From Entamoeba histolytica HM-1:IMSS (taxonomy: Eukaryota; Evosea; Mastigamoebida; Endamoebidae), in contig NW_001914886.1 in assembly GCF_000208925.1 (NCBI RefSeq), forward strand, positions 38,924-102,923: a stretch of DNA of 64,000 bases, read 5' to 3'. Under the pieces are notes generated by a model. It did no database searches. It was not told the DNA's origin and was given only the letters and a program-made list of their open reading frames with translations. Below, one piece after another: positions 33,101 to 45,100 of the stretch; position 1 is the first letter of the stretch, and each line of letters starts with the position of its first letter. Position numbers and translations under genes: made by a program.

Positions 33101-36100
33101 TTGACTATCATCTTTACCACGAACACAAGTACTGGAAGGACTAGACATAGTACATGTAATAACTTCAGGACATACAAATTTGGAAGAATCTTCATTCTGT
33201 TGTGTTTGATTTAAGTAAAGTACTGTTTTAGAATTACAAGCTACAGTTTTTCTACCTTTTCCATCTTTTTCATTTTCTGTTATAGTTACTGTTATTTCGT
33301 CAGAAGAAGTAACAATTGGATACTTACTACTTTCAGCTAAAACAACACCATCTCTTTTTACAACTGAAATAGATTCAAGACCATTCAGTGTTTTAACAAA
33401 GACATAAGATGAAGACGATGAAGTAATAGGAGTAAATACAATTGCTTCAAATGAAATAGAAGCAGATAAAGCTGAGAAAGATAAACCATTAGCAGATTTA
33501 ATAGTTAGAGTACTTATATTTAATTCATTTGTTCCACGGTATGTAAAAACAGCATTAGGTTCAATTGTAATATTAAATGATTTTACTCCTTCAAGAGATG
33601 AAGTAATAACAGTATCAGCTGCAACTACAAGAGAACATTCACCACTGAGACATATCAATTTATTTATTTCGTACTTACTTTCTAATGTAACACTATCAGA
33701 AAAGTTCAAAGAATTTATAACAACAGGAGAAGAAGTAGATGACTGTACTGCAACATTAGAACCTAATTTAATAGAATAATAATTAACAGCTTCTAATCCA
33801 TTTAATTTGTTAATTGTAACAGTTGATAAATCAATTCCTTTTGTTGGATCAGGACAAATCGAGTAATATTGATAATAAGCCGACTCTTGAATATTTAGAG
33901 TGTCAATAGAGGTAATATCACTTCTTAATGTACACATATCAAACGCTAAAGCAGTTGGATTTGCATCACAATTTTTATAATAAATTCTATTGGAACTAAT
34001 AAATTCTGGAATTGAAACAACAGGTTCTACAACAAGATTTCTAGTATTTAAAAGAATAGTACAAGTACCAACTTGATCTACAGAGTTTACAATAAATTTA
34101 TTTGAGGCAGAATTCAATGTGAATACTGTATAATCTGCGTTTTCTTCTAAAATGGGAGTTGCTGATAATGAACCAACAACTTCAAAATCACTATAAAGAG
34201 AAAACTTACTTGCACTAAGAGCCATTTTATTCACTTTAACAACACCATCAATCAAAGAACTTCCAGAACACTGATTAAATGAAACACTACCATCAGAATG
34301 AATTGAAGAAATATGTAATCCACTTTTTGTTTCACAATTGATTGTAATATCAGAACCTTCACTTCCGGTAATATAATGGGGAATACTTAAATCACTTGAT
34401 GAATGAGTGAAAGTAACTTCAACATTACCATTCACTGTAATTGTAGAAGGAAGAATTGTAAAATCGGCTTTTCCATCACCTTCAATTATCAAATTCTCTA
34501 CTTTTTCAGAAATAATATAATTTTTATTCTCATCACTGTTTTTATTCTTTATAATAAGTGTTTGTGCATTAATGTTTTCAAGATTAGTAGCACTACCAGT
34601 GTATGTAGCAACACAATTCAATCCATTAGTGTTTTTACACTCGTATGGGTCAGCATTAAGCTGTGAGTCATATTCAACCAATTCGTCATCACAACTAATA
34701 TGTGGAACATTCTCTAATTTATCAAATTTATGATAAAGCACTTTGTTATTACAAAGAAGTACATCGTTTTCATTATTTGAAGCGATATTTAATGGTCTGG
34801 AAGACTTTATAACAGTAAAGCTGCCTTTACAAATTTCGTTGTATGAAACTTTAAATTTATTATCATCATCAGAATTAACTAAAATAACTGGACGACTACT
34901 ACCAGAGAATTTATTTGAATTAATACTAATTTCAATTTCACCATCACTCTTTCCATTTATAGTTAAAGTTCCAACATCTTCAATAAAAATACGCTTAGCA
35001 TAATTAATTACAACATTTTCAACAGTTTTTATTGTCAAATCATCAAATCCATTATATACACCTGATGCACATACAAGAGCAGAGCACCCTTCCGATGCTG
35101 TAATATCAGATTTAACATAGAAGCTTGCATAACTAATTTTATAATGTGTAAGTGTTAATGACCCTGTACCAGTAAACAAAACATTACTAATACCACTTGT
35201 GATTTCTCTGTCAATTTTAACTTCTTTTGACACAATAATTTCTTTTGATTCTACGCTAACAACAATTCCAGTATCACTATCACAATTATGTTCTTTATTG
35301 TTACTATATCTAAGCTCAGAAATGTCAAGAACATCACCAACAGTATAACATTTTTTGCTACTTTCCGCGTTGTTAGCATCTTTTACTGCAATGTAATAGT
35401 CTTTATATATCAACTCACCTCCAAGACTTGTAATAGCATGATTCAAAAATTCCTTATTTCCATCAATAAGTGATTGAGCACTTAACAATGAAACTTTCAA
35501 TAAACCATTAAAATGTTGATCAATTTCTAATTGAGTGGAAATAATATTATTAGAACAACTGAGAGAACCAGATGACAATTTAAGAGAAGAAGCTTTAATA
35601 CTTGAACAAATAACATCTCCATCAATAGTAAGTGAAGAAGAAGTAGAAATTGAACCACATTTAACAGATTTAACAGTAACAGATACTGTACTTTCTTCAG
35701 CAATAATTTCAATATTATCAGAACCAGATAAAGAATTTATGATGAATGGTCCACTGCTTAAATGCAAATTACATCTGATTGAATTAACTCTAACTTCAGT
35801 TGGGTTTGGATTAACAATAGTAATTGTATGAGTGTCATCACACTCAACGGTAACGTCATTATCAGTCTCAAATTCAAGATCTTTTTTACAGATAACACGG
35901 TCATAATTTGCTTTCAAACTTTCGCTAGGATTTTGTTCCAATTCTAAAATACAAAGAGGAATGTCTTTACAATTTTCTGCATTGTCTTCGGTAAACACCG
36001 TTTTTTGACCATTAAAATGACACAACTCAGATAAAGAGTTAGCGCTAATACTTTCAATTGACTCTGAATTATAAACAAATAATTTAGAAGATTTACATAA

Positions 36101-39100
36101 TTTCTTAAACTTATTGGAATTAGCTTCATTAACAATAATATTTTCATTAATAAATGAATCTGCAATGAGGAGTGGATATGTAAATGTTTGTTGTTCAATA
36201 CTTGAGTCAAATGTAAGAGTTGCTCCATTATCAATTTTTAATAATTCAAATGAACCTTCTGAATCCAAACTAATTTGACTAATTGTGAAAATAGCATTTT
36301 CCGTGAATTTATAATACCTAGAATTTCCCATAACAAGTTTCTTAATAGTTTGTTTTGCTGAGTTATCAGAAGATTTAGTTGAAAGTTGACAATTTAAACA
36401 ATCAAGTTCAAAAGTATTTTCTGTAGTAGACTGCACATCTACTGTTACAGCATTACTAGTTTTAGAAACAAATGAACTGAATTTTGCATTATCAATTTGT
36501 ACATTTGATTCCCTTGCAACTTCAACTTTTTGTGCATCAAGACTTTCAATATTAAAGCTTCCAGATAATACAATGGTATTGTCAACATTCAAATTCTTAA
36601 TAGTCAAAGGAGATTCAGTAGTAATAGTTGTTTTAGATTGAGAATTAACAGTCATTTGTGCAATACTTTTTGGATTTGTAAATGATACCATTTCTTGTTG
36701 AATTACCCATTGAGCAGTTGAATCTGAACCTCCAAGATTTACACTTGTAGATTGAACATTAATTATACACTTTTCAGTATCACATGGACAATTAATAGTA
36801 CTGAATTGTAAATCATAATTACTATTAAAAGAAGTAATATAACAATTAACAGTATCACCAGGAGTTTGATCTACTCCAAGATACACAGTAGTTCTACCAT
36901 TCAATGAGATGGATTTTAACTTATCTTGTTTTGGTATAGTAACACCTACATGATTTGCATATAAAACATCAATAATAGAATTTTTGACAGATGTTTCAAT
37001 TTCACCAGAAATTGTAAGTGCTTTATCTTTAGCACCATATGACAAAATATAAGGTCCATTAGATGTTCCAACTGTCAAAGAATTAATAGTCATTTTTTCT
37101 GTTGTTTTATCAATAAGCTTTTCGTTTGCTGCAATGTTAGCAGAAGCAATTTCTACACTTTTTCCAGTAAATGTAAGTTTGTTTTTACTAAGTTCAAGAC
37201 TACTTAAGGTTAATGAACCATCACCACCAATTGAAAAATCGTCATTTACAATTCCAGAAAATCCTTTCAACTTGACATCTTCATTAACCATTACATTTTT
37301 ATCTCCAAGATCAAAATAATAATCTGAAAGGTCAGGGAAGTAATGTCTACAATCAACATAATCGATATTTTCTTTGTTTAATTCAATAGAACCGGATGTT
37401 GTTAGTTTACATTTACATTCAATATCAGTTCCAACACGATAATTTGACTCACCACATTTGACAACATAAGGACGAAGTGCATTATCGAGATATGAGTCAG
37501 ATTTGGCATTTAAATAATAAACACATGACTTTTCAATTCTTATATTAGCACTGCCATCATTCAAGTCAACATACAAATAATCTTTACAACTAGGGTTAAG
37601 AAGAACACTTGTTGATAAATCTCCATTAAGTATGAGTTCAAAACCATCTTTTTGGTTAATTGTATTTACCGTTTTATCTTTACTAAGAGTAAGAGTTGAT
37701 GTTTTTAATATGTTAATAACATTCCAAGGGTATTGGACAGTATGAGATTCAATTTCAATATCAAGATCCAATGAAGAACTTCTTAAAATACAATCATTTT
37801 TATCATAATTATTTGATTCATCAACAGCACAACTACAACTCTTATGTTTAGAATCAGCAAATCCTCTGAAATAAGTGAGAGAACAAGTTGCAAAAGAAAC
37901 AGAACTATCAGGAGAAGTATCACTTCCAAAAAGAACTTGAGAACCAGCATTTTCTGTATTAATAACACTTGTAACAGTTACACCATTAATTTCAATGAAT
38001 GGAATGTCGTTAAGTTTGTTATAATCCAATGAAACTGTCATAGAACTACCTGTTATTTTAATTGATTTCTGAGGAATAATAATAACATTGTTTTTGGAAG
38101 CGATTTCAACAATATCTCCTTCTTGTGCGTCATCAAATGATACTGTTTTCCATAATTTTTCTATTTTATAAGTAGTGTCACTACTTTGTGATTTTGGTTT
38201 TAGAATATAATCAAAATCATTAGGATTAATCTCACAATCAGGAAGTAAGTTATCGTAGTAACATTTGCATTGTACATCTTCTTTAGTTACTCTGTAATAA
38301 TCACCACATTGCACAATATTTGCAGAACCACTAGGTTTAGCACTAGATAAAGAGGAATAATAATAATTAGATTTCGAATTATCTTGAATATTTTCTGGAT
38401 GATTATCAAGAAGAACGTATTTATTAGATGGAATAAATGTACTAATTTTAATACCCTGAATGGTTGTTTTACATTTAGCAGTGAATGTAGTAAGTTCAAC
38501 ATCATCTTTAATACCATCACCACGTGAAATTGTAAGTGTATCATCTGATGTTCCTAAATCTGATACAATTTCTTTAAATGAACTAACAAGAGTAATTTGA
38601 GTTTCTTTACCTGCTTGATATGTGTAATATAAAGAATATTCACTAACAATACAATCAGCAGTATCACCAGGATAACAATTCAACCCTCTATCTTCTTTAG
38701 TATGATATCTTGCAAAACCGTTTAGTGACTCATCAACAAAAGGAGTTCTTGTAAGTCCACTGATTGCTTCACTAGATTTTGTGATAATAATAGATTTTGC
38801 TAAACCATTTACTTTAATATGTTCAGCAAATATAAATCCAGCCTCATTTGAACCAACATTATTAACAACTACTGAAATTTTAGAATCAAATGAAAGATGC
38901 TGGCATGGAGTGATACTGTCAATAGTCAATTTAATATTTTCCTTATTTTCATTTTCCTCAAAGCCATTAATAAATGAGACTTTCTGTAAATCACCAAACA
39001 CAATGCTTGCAAATGAAATATCACTCACCATAACTTTAATTTGACCAGTTGATTCTTTTGAGAATGCCAATGAGTATGAAGTTACTTTATCACTTCTCTT

Positions 39101-42100
39101 ATAACATTCAAATGCATTTGCACCAGTCCAACTACTCTCTTCCAATTTAAGAATATCTCCTTTTAAGGTACACAAACAGTCTGATTTTTTATCTTTATAA
39201 TAATAAATTGATTCTCCACAACCAATCAAATACATGTTAGCTGGATTGACTCCATCAAGTTTTCCTTCAAACAAATAATTTTTAGGTGGAATATTTTCAT
39301 TTGAATTAACAGGATCAACCTTATTATTATCAATATCAAAAACAGTAAATGACACCCCGTCAACAAATTTTAAGCTCAACTGACGATTATTTGTTTCTTT
39401 ATTCCTAAAGTCACAAGATTGTAAAATAGTGATTTGTTGTTCAATATTTACCTGTGGATAAAAAGTAATAGTGTTAACAGAAAAAGGTTGTCCTGTTAAT
39501 GAAAGAGATTTTTCAGTATTATAAGAAATACTATTCCATTCTTTTGAAGTGCATGAATAAGCAATTGCATTGTCATTTTCATTGTTGAAAACAATATTAG
39601 CTTTTAGAGATGATAATACATAGTTATTATAACCATTACAATCTGCTTCTGTAAATGAACAATCTGAAACATAAGTACATTCTAATGTAGATTTTGAAGA
39701 AATACGGTTAGTTGTTTCAGAACTAGATAAACTATAAATTGTATTTGGAATACTTACTGTGTTACCAGTTGTGAGAATATAATTTGGTGATTTCTCAAGT
39801 ACAACGTTATTTATTGTTAATGATTCGAAATATGAGAAGCCTGGAGTATCAGTTTTAACAGAGAGTGAAGAAATTGTAACTGTTCCTATGAATGAGACTA
39901 TTGGATTTGATGATTCAATTGAATATTGTTCAAATGTAATTGGCTCCGAATTTGTAATTTGCACTGCACTAGTTGATGAAAATTCAACACCTTTAAAGGC
40001 AGTTGGGAAAGTTGGTAAAGTAGCAGTTGTAGTTAGTTTCAAAAACAAATAATTGTTTTCAGCATAGTTTTCAGTACAATCCCATTCTTCATATCCTGCT
40101 GAAGTTAGTGTGCAGTACTTATTTTCAGCTGTTAATGAAAATCTTTTCTTTAAAGCACTAATAGCATAAGTGCTAAATCCGGTTTTAATTTCTGATAATT
40201 CATCACCAACACATAAAATTGAATTTTCAACTATATTTTCAACTTTATTTATTGTTGATCGAGTTAATTCAGATCCTTCATGAGATTCAGATTTTAAGAA
40301 ACTTAGAGTACCAATAGTACTATCAGTGAAAACGAATTTTCCAACTTGAACTATTTCAAGAGTACCAAAATTACATTTATTGAGTTCAAGAGAAGAAATA
40401 GCAGTTGAAAATGATGCTTTATCAGTTATCTTGAGATTTTCAATTTTACTAGAACTTCCAAGAATAGCAGAACTAAATGTGTTAAGTTTTTCAGTTGTTA
40501 AACTAATGTCTTCAGAACCAGAGTACATAAAGGTTAATAATGGTGATTCCATGTTAGTAGCATATTTATTACAATCAAATTCAACGAAAGGAAGTTCCGA
40601 TGAAGGATTATAAGTACATTTTGTATTTGAGCCATGTGTAATTCTATATAAGTTTTCACTAATTTTAACACTATTATAATTTGATACACTAGAGTCAGTA
40701 GCAGGAGTTCCTTCTAATACAAAGAGAATATTATTTTCAGATAATGAAGTTTCAATAGCATTAACAGTTCCTTTTATATATGCGTCTTGTGGTATTGTTG
40801 AAATTATCATTTTCTCTATTTTATCAGTCACTGTAATTTTATAATTGCTTAATTTTCCTACATTGAAAGTGTTTATACCTGTTAATGACAAAGTAATTTT
40901 AGTTATACTTTCAGATGAAGTAAATATGTTTAATGTTATTCCGTTCAAGACAAGTTCATTAAGGCTACTTTCAATATTTTCGAATTTATTGTATGGGGAT
41001 ACAAAAGTTAGAGCTGATGGATTATAAGTCAACTTAAGTATTTTATTTCCATTAGTACTTGTATATTCTTCATTACAATCTTTTTCCTCAAAAGAAACAC
41101 TATCAATGTCTGACTTCAATGTACAGTAGAATTTTTCTTCTTTACTTACACGATAAATTTTATCTCCAATTTTATGGCAATAATAATTATCAAATGATGG
41201 TACACTTTCAGAAGAATAATACATAATTATATTGGATGAATAATCAGAATTTGTTGTGATAGTTTGAATGTTTCCAGAAACAAGACCTCCATTAAATTCT
41301 TTATTAATTGTAAGAATGCCAATATCTACGTTAGTAAGTTTATATTTTGCAACATTAACATTAACCGTGTTTACTTTAAGATTAGTAAGTTCAATGTCTT
41401 CAGTACCTAAACTAAATTCTTTAAACTTCTTCGTGTTACTACTATCAAAAACAAATGTTTGTTCACACACAAGTTTCATTTTCTCTGGTGCATAATATTT
41501 ACTACTAGTTTTACAATCCCATTCTTCAAATTCATTGTTGTCAGTACAAGTACATTCTCCGTTATTTTTACTTTCTCTAAAATATCTATAAGTATTATCA
41601 TTTTCAACAAATGGAGTTACCGAATAAATATTTTCTGAACCTCCTATAAATAATGGAGAAAGTCCACCAACAATATTTGTAATAGTACCAGATTTAAAGT
41701 AATAATCAGAATAAGTGTCTGGAAGTTGTAACTTATCAACAGTTATTGAGTCAATTGTAACAGTAGAACATTTAAGAGTTAAAGTTGTTGCAATGATAGA
41801 AATTATACTTTGAACATTACTTTCAACAGTAACAGTATTATATTTTCTCTCATTTGATGAGAATCCATCACTTTTAATAATAAGATCAAGTGAATCAACT
41901 GAACTACAATCACCTATGTTAAATTCACCATTTGAATATTCACAAGTAGTTATAGCACCTTCCTCTTTGAAATAATATCTACCATTATTTTCACTAATTT
42001 TGAAATAATACAAAGTTGTACCTTCTATTGTATTTTCATGACCATAAAATATTGGAAGATTTGATGTTTGAGTATCACTAAGACTAATTGAAGTAATTGT

Positions 42101-45100
42101 TGAAGTACTAATTATTTTGTTTTGTGAATATTGACTGTTCATTGTTACACTTCCTAACTGAGAGTCAGTAATTGAAAAAGAATCAACTTTTAATTCAGTT
42201 TCTTTGCATTTCATAGATGAAATTTGTTGAGATATTGAAACAATACATTTTTTGAATGTATTTGCATTAGTTCCAGAACTTTTATATTCAATGGTAACAT
42301 ACTTTTCAGTATTAAATTGATCAAGATATTTTTGACAATCATATTCATTAAACTTAGAATTTGTATATGTACATTGATCATTAATTTCAATGTTAGAATA
42401 ACGGTAAAAATTATCTCCCATTTGTACTTTTTTCAATGTATTTGGATGTTTTTCAAGATTACCATAAAATGTTCCTTCTTGAACAGCAGCTTGTTCTGAT
42501 AAGCTTCCAAATATTTGGATTCCTTTTGGACTATTAATTAATTCATATGAAGTAATTGTTTTTGCATTCAACTTGATATTATCTCCGTTGAAAATAGCTT
42601 TTCCAACACTTTCACTAATAGTTACTGTTATTCCATTGTCATTACCATTCATTGTTAATGTATTAAATACTTCAGATAAAGTAGTATCTTTTGAAACAAC
42701 AACTGATTTACATTTAATATTTGGTTGAGTAGTTGATGCTCCATCACTAAATGTTAATGTATTGACAGAAAGGGGGGTTGAAATTGTTGTAGGTGCATTA
42801 ATTTGAACATTAACATTCTCATAACTAGAAAATATCTTACAAATTTCACTTCTAAATGATGCTGATTCATATACACAAACATGTGTTTTATCATACCAAT
42901 AATAAGAACTTTCTACTTCTAATGAACTTTCACCATTACTAAAACACTTTAATCCATTAATATTTGTATATAATGAGCCTGTTATTGAAAGTGTAACTTT
43001 TTCTGGATTAGCTCCATCAAGAATTAAATATCCATTAATCTGAGTTGGTAATATAATTCCAGCACTTCCACTAACTTTAGTTTTAATAGTAAAGAAAATA
43101 TTATTTAAATTTGAAATATCAAATTCCTCATCGAAAGTGAATTTTGGAATATTTAGAGTGAATGAACTACAATCCACACATTTAACAGTTAAACTTTTAA
43201 ATTCTTTTTCTGAATCTTCTAATCCACTTGTTATTGATGGATCCTTATTAAAAACAAGATCCATTCTTTTAAGATCAATATAACTACTACTACAATCTTC
43301 TTGTTCATATGTATTTTGTGCAAGTGATGTTACTACACAATTATTATCTGGTTTTGTACTAGAACCACATCTCATATATTCATCAGCAATGTCAATACAA
43401 TTATTTTTTGTTTTATCACTACTACTATAAGCACTATTTACAATAATATAAGTTAAACTTGATTTAAATTCAATGGTTGATGGAACACTTTTTAAGATAC
43501 TCAAAGCAGTACCAGTTACTTCAAATTTTGTAATTACCATTTTGTCTGTTTCAATTGTAATATGATCAGCTTTAAAGCTTGGACAAGTAATAGTTTGTGT
43601 CATTGTATCTGAACCTTGAATTTTAACAGCATTACTACCATCACATTCTTTAAAATCATACTTCATTCCTTCTGAACATTCAATTGGATAAAGAGTAAAT
43701 GTTTGTTCTTTAAATTTTAATGTCATTAAAGAAGGTTCCACTAATTTACTATTTGTACAATCAAATTCAACAAATTTACATTTTGTATCTTTTTCTGAAC
43801 AAGTTAATGTACAAACAGCACCATTGCTTGAAAAACTGTAACGATAATAATCTTTAGTAACTTTATCGATATGTAATCTCGAGTCTTGCATTCCTGACAA
43901 CATAGTTTGACTGTTTGCTGTAAATAGATAATTAGGTTGTCCATCAATGACTTTATTTACTTTAGAATTCTCGGTAAACAAAAGATAATCAATAGTAACA
44001 CCTGACTGGTAAATTAAGTTAGTAATTTCACAATTAATGAAATGAAGTCCTGTTTTAGTTAATGTAAAAGAAGTTAATTTAAATCCTTTAATTGTATTTA
44101 CATTTGTTGCAGATGTTAAATCAATTCCTTTAAATTTATTTGTTTTAAATTTATCGTCATAACTTAATTCATTTTCAGGTTCACTTTCACCTGGTATGAA
44201 TTTCAATATTACTTCATTATTATCATCTAACATATTACAGTCACTTGAAGTATATGCTGATTTTTCATAAACACACTTCTCTCCTTCTTCATTACTTGAA
44301 GAAACAACTCTAGAACTAGTTTCACTTAATTTATAAACAACAAATGGATTTTCACTTTGTGATTCAGTTTCTTCTTTCTTTGTGATTACTGCAGAATTTG
44401 TTAATACAAAATATACTGTTTTTTGATCAACTGCTACTATTTCAGAAACTGTTATACTTTTAGTTATTTTATTTTCTGGATTAGCAATTATATTTAAAGT
44501 AGTAACAGTTACAGGACAATTGATAGTGAATTTACCACCGATAGAAAGTGTATTTGACTTGATTGTTATACTTTCTGGAATTATTAAATCATTTTCTGTT
44601 TCAAATTTAATTTCTTTCCATTCGTTAACTATGTACGTGTTCAAATCTGTTGGATAACTATCACTAGTAACTCTAAGTACCATATTATTGTATAAATTCA
44701 AATATTTACACTCTTCTTGACTGAATCCATTTGAACCAAAAGTACATTCATCTCCACTAAATCCGTTAACATATCTATTTTTGTAAGTATTAAGTGGTTC
44801 ATTTAATTCAACTGTTCCTTGTTGGAGATTATTTGATCCAAAATCAATTATATTTTCAGAAAGAGCAACAGTACGTGAACCTTCAGATAAACCTTTTACT
44901 TTAATTTGTGTACCACTGACAAGTAAAGTATTATCTGCAATATTTTCTAATGCTAAACCATCAGATCCTATTACTTTTACATAACCAAATCCCGATGAAA
45001 TATAAATTGGAATTGAACTATCTATTGGAGAAGCGTTAAGAGTGAATGCTGGATTTGTAATAGTTCCTTTTTCTGATGACTCTAATTGTTGAATAGTAAT

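Noticed and set aside
32712..44500. Many plus- and minus-strand frames of 60-100 codons inside the giant gene
   Set aside because: They are shadows of one long ORF; most are Leu/Ile/Val or Ser-rich, without motif or start context.
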